This document shows, piece after piece, positions 8,827 to 17,898 of a stretch of DNA of 64,000 bases. A program made the position numbers and the translations under genes. The notes beneath the pieces are model-generated. The model did no database searches. It had not been told where the DNA came from and saw nothing but the letters and a program-made list of their open reading frames with translations. This stretch comes from Botrimarina colliarenosi (GTDB taxonomy: Bacteria; Planctomycetota; Planctomycetia; Pirellulales; Lacipirellulaceae), in contig NZ_SJPR01000003.1 in NCBI RefSeq assembly GCF_007859955.1, forward strand, positions 124,001 through 188,000. Direction: 5' to 3'. Positions within the stretch are counted from its first letter, which is position 1, and every line of letters starts with the position of its first letter.

Positions 8827-9276
8827 GAGTCGCTGGCGTCCTGAGCGGGGCCAGGCGGGTTGCAACCGCCACCCCGGAACCCTTCGACGACAAGTTCTAA
8901 AGTCTTGAGCCGCGGCCGTTCCCGCCCCCCCCTGGGAACGGACCGCTGGCTTCGCCGGGCTGACGCCCCCGTACCCACGGGGCGAGGCCCGGCACATAGT
9001 CCCCCTTTGTGTGGCGAGGCCCGTCGACCAAGTGGTCGGCGGGCCTCGTCGTTATTTGTAGGGTCCGCGGTGCGGACCGTTGGACCGACTTTCACCCACG
9101 AACCGACTTTACCGAGTCAATTGGCAGGGAGCCGGAAGCGTCAGCGCCCGGAGTGGCGTCGCGGTTGAGTCGTTTGGCGCTTCAACTCCGGGCGCTGACG
9201 CTTCCGGCTCCCTACAACTCGGGAGGGCGAGTTGATCGTTGCGTCGAACCGCCAACCACGGTCCGCCCAGCGGACC
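8827..9276. other. Intergenic region filled by nested palindromes
   Basis: About 450 bases lie between the converging BBP7-type gene and a TPR gene. The region holds a REP-like pair (9058-9078 and 9260-9280) and a perfect 29-base hairpin (9126-9213) nested between them, described separately. A GC-rich stretch at 9000-9050 (GGCGAGGCCCGTC / GGCGGGCCTCG) can also form a stem. No gene is seen. Confidence 0.6.
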
Positions 9277-9280
9277 CTAC
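9058..9280. repeat. REP-like inverted pair, family A (9058-9078 and 9260-9280)
   Basis: Head-facing-out copies of the TAGGGTCCGC...GCGGACC palindrome. The left copy is in plus orientation and the right in minus. The right copy's TAG (9277-9279 on the minus strand) is the stop codon of the TPR gene. The pair is farther apart than the 91-base copy at 52.1 kb because another hairpin lies between them. The same family flanks the RAYT gene at 44.2 kb. Confidence 0.8.
9126..9213. repeat. Perfect 29-base inverted repeat, family D
   Basis: The arms 9126-9154 and 9185-9213 are exact reverse complements of 29 bases with a 30-base loop. The words GGGAGCC and GCGCTGACGCTTCCGG resemble the arms of the hairpin at 22544-22625. 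It sits inside the family A pair. Confidence 0.8.
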
Positions 9281-9810
9281 GACGCCGTGGCGGCGAGCAG
9301 CATCCGGAATGCCGGATCGTCGCGGAGCGGGGCGAAGTCGGGCTCGCCCGTGACCATCGAGCGGAAGCTGGCGTCGAGGTCGAAGGCGCGCTTGAGCCGT
9401 CGCAGGGCGTCGAGATTGCGGCCCGCCAGGCTGTAGTAACAGGCGAGGTTGTAGTTCAGCAGGGCGTCGCCGGGGGTCCGGCGGATCGCCTGCTCGAGCG
9501 ACCAGATCGCCTCGTCGAGCCGTCCCGAGCGCTTGTAGCACCAGCCCAGAGCGAGCCACGCCTCGGTCGGCGTGGGGTCGAGTTCGACACTTCGGCGGAG
9601 CGGGATGACCGCTTCGCTATGGCGGTCGAGCTCGCGGAACGCCTCGCCCATCAGGTAACAGGCGTGGGCGTCGGCGTGCACCAGCTTGCCGCGCCGCTGG
9701 AGCGATCCCAGCGCTTGGGCCGACATGCCAAGCTCGAGATAGCCCTCCGCTTCGCGCGAGGCGCCTTCGAGCTGCAATCGGTGTCGGGAAAGATTCGACA
9801 GGGCGAACAT
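9277..9810 (-). CDS. Tetratricopeptide-repeat protein
   Basis: A 177-residue protein made almost wholly of TPR helices. Clear repeats include HACYLMGEAFRELDRHSEAV, AWLALGWCYKRSGRLDEAIW and LNYNLACYYSLAGRNLDALR. The C-terminus (EPDFAPLRDDPAFRMLL) is a common ending of planctomycete and proteobacterial TPR proteins. There is no signal peptide, so it is probably a cytoplasmic scaffold. The TAG stop codon is part of a REP-like element. It is divergent from the large anchored protein at 10162. Confidence 0.85.
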   Translation of the reverse strand: MFALSNLSRHRLQLEGASREAEGYLELGMSAQALGSLQRRGKLVHADAHACYLMGEAFRELDRHSEAVIPLRRSVELDPTPTEAWLALGWCYKRSGRLDEAIWSLEQAIRRTPGDALLNYNLACYYSLAGRNLDALRRLKRAFDLDASFRSMVTGEPDFAPLRDDPAFRMLLAATAS

Positions 9811-10161
9811 TCGCGAGGGGCTCTCTGCGCGGGGGGGAAGGACCCGTTAATTGGCGACGACATCCCTTCGTCGATCACGACCCCGATTCTATCGCCCGAC
9901 AACGAAGCGCAAAACAAATCCGCGCCGGATTCGGCCAACCGCCGCGGGCGGAGCCGGCGCGACCGGAGTGAACCGAAAAGCCAAGGCCGGGTCACGCCGC
10001 TCGGGCAATATGCGCCGAAGCCCCTCCGCCGGCCCAACTCGCCGGCCCGAGAATTCTCAGGGAATCTTGCACGGATCGCCCGCCACGGCGTCACTAACCC
10101 AGTAGACGCCAACGTTTTTCATCGCCGCCCCCGCGACGCCTTCCCAGCGACCGAGTCAGCC
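9811..10161. other. Divergent intergenic region, no gene seen
   Basis: About 350 bases lie between two divergent genes, so it should hold both promoters. I see no strong palindrome or consensus -10. The long open frame that crosses it on the plus strand starts inside the antisense of the TPR gene and is not a credible N-terminus. Confidence 0.45.
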
Positions 10162-12378
10162 ATGCGCCTCACCCTGCGGACCTTGCTTTCGTACCTCGAC
10201 AACGTGCTCGACGAGCCCTCGCGGGCCGAGTTGCAGCGGCAAATCGACTCGAGTGACCACGCCAGCGAGTGGGTCCACCGCACCCGCGACGTGATGCGGC
10301 GCCTGAAGCTCGGCGCCCCCGAACCGGCCGGGACCGGCTCGATCGACGACCCCAACACCGTCGCCGAGTACCTCGACCGAACGCTCCCCGAAGAGGGGGT
10401 CGCCGAGTTCGAACGGGTCTGCCTGGAGTCGGACGCGATGCTCGCCGAGGTGGCGTCGTGCCATCATGTGCTGGCGATGTTCTTGTCGGAGCCGCCGCAG
10501 ATCGACCCCGACACCCGCCGCCGGCTCCACCGGCTGCAGGAAGATATGGCGAACGCGTTGAAGTCGCGGATCGAGCAGGCGCACCCGTCGCCCGGCGCCG
10601 TCGCCCCCGAGACCCCCGCCATCGAGCCGGCGACCCCCGCGGCGCGACGTGTCCGACCAACGACGCCCGTCGATCCGGCGACCGTTCCCTCCGAAGGGGG
10701 TTGGTCGCAGTTGGCGCCGTGGGCGCCGGCGATTGCCGCCTTGCTTCTGCTGGCGATCACCGCGGTTCTGGCGATCAAGCCGAACGGCCTGTTCGTCGCC
10801 ACCCCGACGCCCGGAACGGAATCGTCGGCTTCTGACACTGGCGAGGAGGCTTCGGAGGGCAAGACGCCCCCAGCGGCGAACGGTGAAGGACAAAAAGATA
10901 CGTCGGCGGCTAAAGAAGAAGGCGTCCCACCCGGAAAGGAAACCACTGGGGCTGCGGAGCCGTCCGACGGGGAAATGGCTTCCCCCGTCGAAACGCCCGA
11001 CGACGGAACTTCAGTAACGACAGGTAATGCGACCGACGCTGCGGAAGAGCCGACCGAGCCGACCGAGGAAGAGGCGTCGTCGCCTACCTCTCCGTCTGAC
11101 GAGCAGTCCGAGCAGGTCAATGGACTGGGGGACGAGCAGGAGATGGCCGAACCAGCTCTCGAGGAGACCGACCCCGCCGAGACTCAGCCCGCCGAGATGG
11201 AGCCCGCCGAGACGGAGCCCGAGCCCGAGCCGGAGACGCTGACTTTCGTGGGCCCCCGCGACGGTTTAGTCGTGGTCGAGAAAGAGGAGGGGCCCTGGAG
11301 CCGGCTCGTCCCCGGAATGTTTATGTTCGCCCCTCAGCGGGCGCACCTCGTCAGCATGCCGACCCAGCGGGGATCGTTTGACCTGAGCAAAGGCGTGACA
11401 GTCGAGCTGGTCGGACAGACCGAAGCGATTGTCGACCCCGAGTCGCCGACCGTCGAGCTTCGCTACGGGAGGGTCGTGCTGAGTCACTCGCCGGAGGCCG
11501 CCGAAGCGATCGTTGTGCAGGTCCGCGTCGATGGCGTGGCTTACGAGGCGTCACTTGAGCCCGGAGCGAGTGTCGCGGTCGCGGCGGATCACTTCTATGA
11601 GTCGGGCTACGACATGCTTGCCGAACCGGCGCCAATGGTGATGGTCGCGCACGCGATCGAGGGCGATTCGAAGTGGTCGACTTCCAGCGGAGAGCGGACT
11701 AGCGCGATGCCCGCACCGTTGTTCTTCACGAGCGGAAGGTTAAGCGGGGCGCCCAGCGGGTTCCTCGAAAGCGACTGGGTGAGCTCACTCGATCTGACCG
11801 CGTCGGAGGAAGTCGCGAGCCCCGTCCTCGTCGGGCTGGTGGCGCCCGGCGCCCCGGTTTGGCCGCAGCTATTCCCGATTGCCGAGCTGGACAAGCGGCA
11901 GGAGGTCCGCTCGCTCGCCGCGCAGTGCAGCTTGGCCCTTGGCCGCCCCGAGTCGCTGGTCGCCTCGTTTGGTGACGAGGTGCAGTTCCGGTTCTGGGAC
12001 GCCCATCTGGCCGCGCTACGGCAGGCGGCCGCCCGCAGCACCGCCGGCGCCGAGAAGGTCCGGCAGGCCTTCGTCGAGAAATACGGCAATGCGGGGGGGG
12101 CGGCGTTTTTCGAGGTCTTGACGGGTTTCACCCCCACCCAGGTCGGCCGGTCGCCCGAGGCGATGCAGGAGGGGGTGATCAACGAAAAGCTGCTCCCGAT
12201 GCTGCGATCCGATGAACTCGCGACCCGCGTCTTGGGGTCGATCGCGCTGGACGAGCTGGTCGAGTACAAGAACGACCCGTTCAATCCGCTCGACTCGGAG
12301 CTGAAGCGGCGCCGGACCCTGACGCGGATCGGCAATTTCCTCGAACGGGGCGAGCTGACGCCACGGGCGGCTCGCTGA
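10162..12378 (+). CDS. Large single-pass membrane protein of unknown function
   Basis: A 738-residue protein from the ATG at 10162 (MRLTLRTLLSYLDNVLDEPS). The cytoplasmic-looking first 190 residues contain two acidic helical blocks (TVAEYLDRTLPEEGVAEFER, CLESDAMLAEVASCHHVLAM) of the sort found in planctomycete anti-sigma-like proteins. One membrane segment follows at about 191-213 (WAPAIAALLLLAITAVLAIK). Then comes a Glu/Pro/Thr-rich linker of about 150 residues and a C-terminal extracytoplasmic domain of about 370 residues with mixed strand and helix. No enzyme motif is seen. It resembles conserved Pirellulales hypothetical proteins; the function is unknown. Confidence 0.8.
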   Translation: MRLTLRTLLSYLDNVLDEPSRAELQRQIDSSDHASEWVHRTRDVMRRLKLGAPEPAGTGSIDDPNTVAEYLDRTLPEEGVAEFERVCLESDAMLAEVASCHHVLAMFLSEPPQIDPDTRRRLHRLQEDMANALKSRIEQAHPSPGAVAPETPAIEPATPAARRVRPTTPVDPATVPSEGGWSQLAPWAPAIAALLLLAITAVLAIKPNGLFVATPTPGTESSASDTGEEASEGKTPPAANGEGQKDTSAAKEEGVPPGKETTGAAEPSDGEMASPVETPDDGTSVTTGNATDAAEEPTEPTEEEASSPTSPSDEQSEQVNGLGDEQEMAEPALEETDPAETQPAEMEPAETEPEPEPETLTFVGPRDGLVVVEKEEGPWSRLVPGMFMFAPQRAHLVSMPTQRGSFDLSKGVTVELVGQTEAIVDPESPTVELRYGRVVLSHSPEAAEAIVVQVRVDGVAYEASLEPGASVAVAADHFYESGYDMLAEPAPMVMVAHAIEGDSKWSTSSGERTSAMPAPLFFTSGRLSGAPSGFLESDWVSSLDLTASEEVASPVLVGLVAPGAPVWPQLFPIAELDKRQEVRSLAAQCSLALGRPESLVASFGDEVQFRFWDAHLAALRQAAARSTAGAEKVRQAFVEKYGNAGGAAFFEVLTGFTPTQVGRSPEAMQEGVINEKLLPMLRSDELATRVLGSIALDELVEYKNDPFNPLDSELKRRRTLTRIGNFLERGELTPRAAR

Positions 12379-12606
12379 GAAGGATCCGGCCGGGACGCCC
12401 CCGCCGATTTTTCCTGCGAACTCCGCCCCCTGCCCAGGTTCCGCCTTTCGCCCCGGGGCGTTACACTCCGGAGTCTGCGGCAGGCGGAGTGACGCCAGCC
12501 GCGATTGGCCCGATAGACGTCCGGGGCCGAAACCGCGTCCACGCCCTCGGTCCGTGCCGGGCGGGCCCGGCAGGCAGACGCGGCGTCGCGTGAGGAGAGT
12601 AACCAG

Positions 12607-12975
12607 GTGCAGATTCAAGTGACGGCCCGCCATGGGCATCTTAGCGACGAGACCCACGACCGAGTTAAGTCGAAAGTGGAGAAGCTTTTACGGCATTTCG
12701 ACCGCATTATGTCGATGGAGGTCGTCGTCGATCTGCAAGACGCCAATAAGCCGAAAGTCGATCTGCTAGTTTCGGCGGAGCACAAGCACGACTTTGTCGC
12801 CCACGAGCAGACCCATAACCTGATGACGTCGGTCGAGGCTTGCGTTCACAAGGTCGATCAGCAGATCCGGAAATACAAAGAGCGGGTCATCGAAAATCAT
12901 CGGGACCCCGAGGTAAAGCGGCAGGCGGCCGAACCGGTTGTCGATGAGGTCGATGTCGATGTCGACGACGAGTGA
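12607..12975 (+). CDS. hpf: Ribosome hibernation-promoting factor, short form
   Basis: A 122-residue HPF/RaiA-family protein. It binds the 30S decoding region and inactivates ribosomes in stationary phase. The fold is visible as MQIQVTARHGHLSDETHDRV, VEKLLRHFDRIMSMEVVVDL, LLVSAEHKHDFVAHEQTHNL and VEACVHKVDQQIRKYKERV. The long C-terminal dimerization domain is missing, so this is the short type; an acidic tail (VDEVDVDVDDE) ends it. The start codon is GTG at 12607, preceded by GAGGAG. It heads a cluster with three PTS phosphotransfer genes, a linkage like the rpoN-hpf-ptsN arrangement elsewhere, but rpoN is not present here. Confidence 0.93.
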   Translation: MQIQVTARHGHLSDETHDRVKSKVEKLLRHFDRIMSMEVVVDLQDANKPKVDLLVSAEHKHDFVAHEQTHNLMTSVEACVHKVDQQIRKYKERVIENHRDPEVKRQAAEPVVDEVDVDVDDE

Positions 12976-13079
12976 ATCAAAGCAAACAACGTAACAAGCA
13001 CGCCCACGGCGGGGTGACTCCCGTGAGTCGGCCGCCCACTGCGGCTGCAGGCGCCTAGAAAAACTAGCAGGCTCAGACG

Positions 13080-13556
13080 ATGGACTTTGCCGATTTCATC
13101 AGCAAGAAAGCGATCCGCCCCCAGCTCACGGCGACGGACAAAGAGGGCGCCATCCGTGAGATGGTCCAAGCGCTCCTCGACGCCGGCGAGATCGCCGAGG
13201 ATCAGTTCGACGGGATCGTCCAAAAGGTGCTCGACCGTGAGGAATTGGGCAGCACCGGCATCGGCCGTGGCGTCGCCGTCCCGCACACCAAGCACCCGAG
13301 CGTCGAGAAGCTCTGCGGCGCGGTGGCCGTGAGCGAGTCGGGCGTCGAATTCGCCAGTCTTGACGGCGACCCGGTTTACCTGCTGTTCCTGTTGGTTTCG
13401 CCCCCGGACCGCCCCGGCGACCACCTGCGGGCGTTAGAGAACGTCTCCCGCCGCCTGCGTGACGACCAGTTCTGTCGGTTCTTGCGCCAGAGCAAGACAC
13501 CCGACGATATCTGGCAGCTGCTGGAAGAGGCCGACAACAACCAGTTTGGCGCCTGA
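13080..13556 (+). CDS. ptsN: PTS EIIA component, nitrogen-PTS/fructose type
   Basis: A 158-residue EIIA of the PtsN/mannitol-fructose class. The phosphoacceptor histidine is H69 in GRGVAVPHTKHP. The rest of the domain (residues 1-150) is complete, including YLLFLLVSPPDRPGDHLRAL. No EIIB or EIIC gene is nearby, so it more likely regulates targets according to its phosphorylation state than imports a sugar. It lies 104 bases after hpf and 48 bases before ptsH. Confidence 0.93.
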   Translation: MDFADFISKKAIRPQLTATDKEGAIREMVQALLDAGEIAEDQFDGIVQKVLDREELGSTGIGRGVAVPHTKHPSVEKLCGAVAVSESGVEFASLDGDPVYLLFLLVSPPDRPGDHLRALENVSRRLRDDQFCRFLRQSKTPDDIWQLLEEADNNQFGA

Positions 13557-13604
13557 TCCGATGCCCCCACGGGGCGGAAAGGCGACGCCGCCCAACGAGT
13601 AACT

Positions 13605-13937
13605 ATGCCAGAAGAGGAGCGACCTGTTGCGACGCGACGACTTGTCGTCCGCGAACCCAACGGGTTGCATATGCGCCCAGCCGAGATCGTCGCTCGTGCG
13701 GCGATGCAGTTCGAGTCGACGATCACGCTGATTCAAGGCGACCTTCGGGTCGACGCTAAGAGTATTTTTGACCTGATCACGCTGGCGGCCGAGCAAGGTT
13801 CCGAGCTCGACCTCAGAGCCGAGGGCCCCGACGCCGAGGCGGCCGCCGACGCGATCGCGACCCTCTTCGAAAACCGCTTCGAGACCAACGGCCAAGTGAG
13901 CCCGCCGGACGCAACCGACCAGCCGCCAGCATCCTGA
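13605..13937 (+). CDS. ptsH: HPr phosphocarrier protein
   Basis: A 110-residue HPr with a short N-terminal extension. Histidine H22 (NGLHMRPAE) corresponds to the phosphorylated His15 of standard HPr. S53 in VDAKSIFDL aligns with the regulatory Ser46 targeted by HPr kinase in other bacteria. It receives phosphate from enzyme I and gives it to EIIA. Its neighbours are ptsN upstream and ptsI downstream, although a gap of 287 bases separates it from ptsI. Confidence 0.94.
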   Translation: MPEEERPVATRRLVVREPNGLHMRPAEIVARAAMQFESTITLIQGDLRVDAKSIFDLITLAAEQGSELDLRAEGPDAEAAADAIATLFENRFETNGQVSPPDATDQPPAS

Positions 13938-14224
13938 CCCTTCGTCAGCTTTCTGTCGCTGCCGCCGGGCTCGCCCTGAAGGGCAACCAACACAACTAAC
14001 AGAACTCCGGCGCCGACGAGCGTCGGGGCCCACCCGTCGCCCTTCCCGGCGTCACCGAAATCCGGTGCGCAGGCCGAGGGAGACGACGAAGGCTCCGGAG
14101 CGAACCGCCGGCTCGCCGCGTCGCGTAGCCCGCTGCGGCGTGGACGTCCCCGCCGAGGGGAACGTCCCCGCAGGGCCCCACGCATCGAGGCGAGACCGCC
14201 GGTCGGCGCCGACCGGGAGCAGCG

Positions 14225-15967
14225 ATGCTACGGCTGCAAGGCATAGCCGTTTCGCCTGGCGTAGCCATTGGCGAAGCACTGGTGGTCGACAACGAGGGAT
14301 TCCGCATCCCCCGTCGGTTCTTGCCGCGCGACGCCATCGACCGTGAGATCGCCCGCCTCACCAAGGCGATCGACGAAACGACCGCCGAGATCAACGAGAG
14401 CCGGCGCCGCATCACCGAGCGCCTCGGCGACGACTACGGGTCAATCTTCTCGGCCCACGCCCAGATGGTGAACGACCGCAAGCTCCGCCAGGAGCTTGAG
14501 GAGCTCATCCGCGACCGCCATTACTCGGCCGAGTACTCGGTCAGCCGCGTGCTGCGTCGCTACGCGAAGGTGTTCCAATCGCTCGAAGGCGCCTACATGG
14601 CGGAGCGCGCGAACGACATCTTCGATATCGAGAAGCGGCTGCTCCGCCGCCTGCTCGGCGAAAAACGCGAGGAGCTCGCGCAGGTCTCGTCCGAAGTGAT
14701 CGTCCTCGCGCGCAACCTGACGCCGAGCGAAACCGCGGCGATGAAGCCGGAGTTCACCCGCGGCTTCGCCACCGAGACCGGCGGCCCCGGCAGCCACACC
14801 GCGATTGTTGCGGAGGGGCTCGGCATCCCTGCGGTCGTCGGCACCGGGGCGTTCCTGTCCGACGTTTCGGGCGGTGAGATGGTGATCATCGACGGCGACG
14901 AGGGGCTCGTTATCCTCCGTCCCGATGAGGAGACCCTCGCCCGGTACCGTCACGAGGTCGCCGAGCAAAAGACGCTCGCGGCAAAGCTGGACGAGCTTTC
15001 CGACAAAGCGTGCGAGACGCTCGACGGCCAGCGGATTCAACTCTTGGGGAACATCGAATTCCCCGCCGAGACCAAGCTCTGCTTGCAACGCGGCGTCGAC
15101 GGCATCGGCCTGTACCGCACCGAGTTCTTGTTCCTGACAGGCGACTCGATCCCAACCGAGGAGCAGCACTACGCCGCCTACCGCGAGGTCGCCGCCGCCA
15201 TGCAGGGGCGCCCGGTCGTGATGCGGACGCTCGACCTGGGCGCCGACAAGCTGCCGCTCTTCCCGGCGCCGGACGACGAACGCAACCCCTTCTTGGGGCT
15301 GCGGAGCATCCGGCTAGCGCTGAAGCATGTCGACATTTTTCGCCTCCAGCTCCGGGCGATCCTCCGGGCGACCAACGACGGCGACGTCCGTGTGATGTTC
15401 CCGCTGGTGAGCAACCTCCTCGAATTACGCCGCGCGCGCATGGTGCTCGCCGACGCGATGGAGGACTTGGAAGAAGAGGGCGTGCCGTTCAACCGCGACA
15501 TCAAGGTCGGCATGATGGTCGAGGTCCCCTCGGCCGTCGTCATGATGGAGCGCTTTGTCGACGAGGTCGACTTCTTCAGCATCGGCACCAACGACCTGGT
15601 GCAATACACGCTGGCCGTCGACCGCAGCAACAAGGACGTCGCCTCGCTCTACACCAGCGCCGACCCGGCCGTCATCCGGTTGGTGAAGATGGCGATCGAC
15701 GCGGCCGACGCCGGCGGCAAGCCGATCAGCTTGTGCGGCCAGATGAGCGGCGCGCCGCTCTACACGATGCTGCTGCTCGGCCTCGGCCTCCGATCGTTGA
15801 GCGTCACGCCCGCGGCGGCGCCCGAAGTGAAGCGGGTGGTCCGCAGCACCACCATGGAGCACTGCCAGTGCGTCGCCGAGCGCGTCCTCACGCTCGAGAG
15901 CGCCCGCGACGTCAAGACGTACCTACGCGAAGAGCTCTCGAAGCTCTTGCCCGACCAACCCATTTAA
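14225..15967 (+). CDS. ptsI: Phosphoenolpyruvate-protein phosphotransferase (enzyme I)
   Basis: A 580-residue enzyme I. It takes phosphate from PEP to its active histidine in GGPGSHTAIVAEGLGIPAVV and passes it to HPr. The N-terminal HPr-binding helical region (residues about 35-140), the phosphohistidine domain and the C-terminal PEP-binding barrel (GLYRTEFLFL, MRTLDLGADKLPLF, FSIGTNDLVQYTLAVDR, SLCGQMSG) are all complete. No GAF domain is present, so it is of PtsI rather than PtsP type. It ends the hpf-ptsN-ptsH cluster. Confidence 0.96.
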   Translation: MLRLQGIAVSPGVAIGEALVVDNEGFRIPRRFLPRDAIDREIARLTKAIDETTAEINESRRRITERLGDDYGSIFSAHAQMVNDRKLRQELEELIRDRHYSAEYSVSRVLRRYAKVFQSLEGAYMAERANDIFDIEKRLLRRLLGEKREELAQVSSEVIVLARNLTPSETAAMKPEFTRGFATETGGPGSHTAIVAEGLGIPAVVGTGAFLSDVSGGEMVIIDGDEGLVILRPDEETLARYRHEVAEQKTLAAKLDELSDKACETLDGQRIQLLGNIEFPAETKLCLQRGVDGIGLYRTEFLFLTGDSIPTEEQHYAAYREVAAAMQGRPVVMRTLDLGADKLPLFPAPDDERNPFLGLRSIRLALKHVDIFRLQLRAILRATNDGDVRVMFPLVSNLLELRRARMVLADAMEDLEEEGVPFNRDIKVGMMVEVPSAVVMMERFVDEVDFFSIGTNDLVQYTLAVDRSNKDVASLYTSADPAVIRLVKMAIDAADAGGKPISLCGQMSGAPLYTMLLLGLGLRSLSVTPAAAPEVKRVVRSTTMEHCQCVAERVLTLESARDVKTYLREELSKLLPDQPI

Positions 15968-15980
15968 TTGCAAACGGATT

Positions 15981-16087
15981 GAGCCGTCGGCCTTAGCCGC
16001 CGGTAACGCCACCAACAACACCCCCTCATACCTGTTCCTAACGAGTTACTCGTCACCGCCGCCACCCGCGGCTAGCGCCGACGGCTC
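15981..16087. repeat. Palindromic repeat, family B copy 1
   Basis: The arms (15981-16006 and 16062-16087) contain GAGCCGTCGG...AGCCGC and its reverse complement GCGGCTAGCGCCGACGGCTC, with a few mismatches. The same family occurs at 47901, 50052 and 51081. It lies between ptsI and the RNase E/G gene. Confidence 0.75.
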
Positions 16088-16165
16088 GCAGGGAATCCCC
16101 GCACATACCACACACACGCCGCGATCATCGCGGCCATGCCACACCGACAAACCCCAAGACACCCC

Positions 16166-17866
16166 ATGAAAACAGAGATGCTGATCAACGTCTCGCAGCC
16201 GGAAGAGTGCCGGATTGCGGTCGTTGAGAACGGCGTGCTCGAGGAGCTCTACACCGAGCGTTCGAGCCAAGACAACTACGTTGGGAACATCTACAAAGGC
16301 CGGATCGTTAACCTCGAGCCGAGCATCCAGGCGGCGTTCGTTGACTTCGGCGTCGGACGCAACGGCTTCTTGCATATCAGCGACGTCGAATCGCAGTACT
16401 TCCGCCAAGGGGGCTACGACCCCGACGTGCCGATTGAGCGCGACGGCTCGCAGCCCGGCGCCCGCGGCGAGGCGTACGACGCCGACCTCGGCGATGAGGA
16501 CGACGACGTTGGCGAGGACGACGATGCCGAAGAGGGCGAGGCCGCTGACGCCGAAGGGGGCGTCGCGACCCAAGCGAAGCCCCGGTCGCAACCGCGCCGC
16601 AAGACGGGCGCCCGCCCGCGGGTGAAGCCCCCGATCGAGGATATCTTCCGCCGCGGCGACGAGGTCGTCGTCCAGGTCATCAAGGAAGGGATCGGCACCA
16701 AGGGGCCGACCCTCTCGACGTACATCAGCATCCCGGGCCGCTACCTGGTGCTAATGCCGGCGCTCGGGCGGATCGGTGTTTCTCGCAAGATCGAAGACGA
16801 AGAGGCCCGCAAGCGGCTCCGCGCGTACCTCCGCGAGCTCAACCCGCCCAAGGGCTTGGGCTTTATCGTCCGCACCGCGGGGACCGATCGGACCAAACGC
16901 GACTTGTCGCGCGACCTCGCGTACTTGCTCCGCCTTTGGAAGATGATCGTCAAGCGGATCAACACCCAAGAGGGGCCGGGCGACCTCTACAAAGAGTCCG
17001 ACATCGTTATCCGTACGATCCGTGACATCTTCTCAGGCGACATCGACGCGATCCACATCGACGAAGAGCACGCCTTCGAGCGGGCGCGGGACTTCCTCAA
17101 GGTGGTGATGCCGCGCTACGTCGATCGTCTGCACTACTACGAAGGACGCGAGCCGCTCTTCAACAAGCACAAGATCGACGAGGAGATCTCGCGGATCAAC
17201 GACCGCCACGTCCCGCTCAAGGGCGGCGGTTCGCTCGTGATCGACCAGACCGAGGCGTTGGTGGCGATCGACGTGAACAGTGGCAGCTTCCGGTCGGGCG
17301 GCGGGGCCGAGGAGTCGGCGTTCGCCCTCAACCAAATCGCCGCGAAAGAAATCGCCCGACAGTTGCGGCTCCGCGACCTGGGCGGCGTGATCGTCAACGA
17401 CTTCATCGACATGCGCCGCGAGCGCTACCGCCGCACGGTCGAGCGGACGCTCAAGGACGCGATGAAGCGGGACCGCGCCCGGGCCAAGGTGCTGCGGACC
17501 AGCCCGTTTGGTCTGATCGAGATGACGCGCCAGCGGATCCGTCCGAGCCTCAAGCGGAGCGTCTACCGCGAGTGCCCCGGCTGCGCCGGCACCGGCCTGG
17601 TCAAGTCGGCCGAATCGATGGCCATCGACGTGCTGCGCCGCCTGGTGCGGATCGTTCACCAAGAGCGGATCGCCAATGTGACCGTCACGGTCGAAGAGGC
17701 GGTAGCCACGTATCTGAACAACCGCAAGCGGCGTGAGTTGGCGCTGATGGAGGACGAGGGGGGCAGCCAAGTCGTGGTGCTCGGCAAGGAAGGCATCTCG
17801 CCCGAGTACGTCCACTTCGCCTGCGAAGACGAGGCGGGACGCGAGGTGCGGCCCGAGGCGGGCTGA
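16166..17866 (+). CDS. Ribonuclease E/G family protein
   Basis: A 566-residue endoribonuclease; the ATG at 16166 gives MKTEMLINVSQPEECRIAVV, the usual family N-terminus. The S1 domain starts with NYVGNIYKGRIVNLEPSIQA but is interrupted by an acidic then Arg/Pro-rich insertion (about residues 100-160) before continuing at VVVQVIKEG. The catalytic region has VAIDVNSGSF and VNDFIDMRRERY, with the two metal-binding aspartates. The zinc-link motif ECPGCAGTG is present, allowing tetramer formation. There is no long C-terminal degradosome scaffold, so RNase G-like and RNase E-like roles are both possible. Confidence 0.93.
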   Translation: MKTEMLINVSQPEECRIAVVENGVLEELYTERSSQDNYVGNIYKGRIVNLEPSIQAAFVDFGVGRNGFLHISDVESQYFRQGGYDPDVPIERDGSQPGARGEAYDADLGDEDDDVGEDDDAEEGEAADAEGGVATQAKPRSQPRRKTGARPRVKPPIEDIFRRGDEVVVQVIKEGIGTKGPTLSTYISIPGRYLVLMPALGRIGVSRKIEDEEARKRLRAYLRELNPPKGLGFIVRTAGTDRTKRDLSRDLAYLLRLWKMIVKRINTQEGPGDLYKESDIVIRTIRDIFSGDIDAIHIDEEHAFERARDFLKVVMPRYVDRLHYYEGREPLFNKHKIDEEISRINDRHVPLKGGGSLVIDQTEALVAIDVNSGSFRSGGGAEESAFALNQIAAKEIARQLRLRDLGGVIVNDFIDMRRERYRRTVERTLKDAMKRDRARAKVLRTSPFGLIEMTRQRIRPSLKRSVYRECPGCAGTGLVKSAESMAIDVLRRLVRIVHQERIANVTVTVEEAVATYLNNRKRRELALMEDEGGSQVVVLGKEGISPEYVHFACEDEAGREVRPEAG

Positions 17867-17898
17867 GCGTCGCGGCGAAGGGGGGGAGTACGACAGCG

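Noticed and set aside
9232-10161. Long open frame upstream of the large membrane protein on the plus strand
   Set aside because: It runs antisense through the TPR gene and has no start signal; the credible N-terminus begins at 10162.
13938-14224. Small gene between ptsH and ptsI
   Set aside because: The only open frame is antisense, extends into ptsH and has no ribosome binding site. A short hydrophobic run is not enough.
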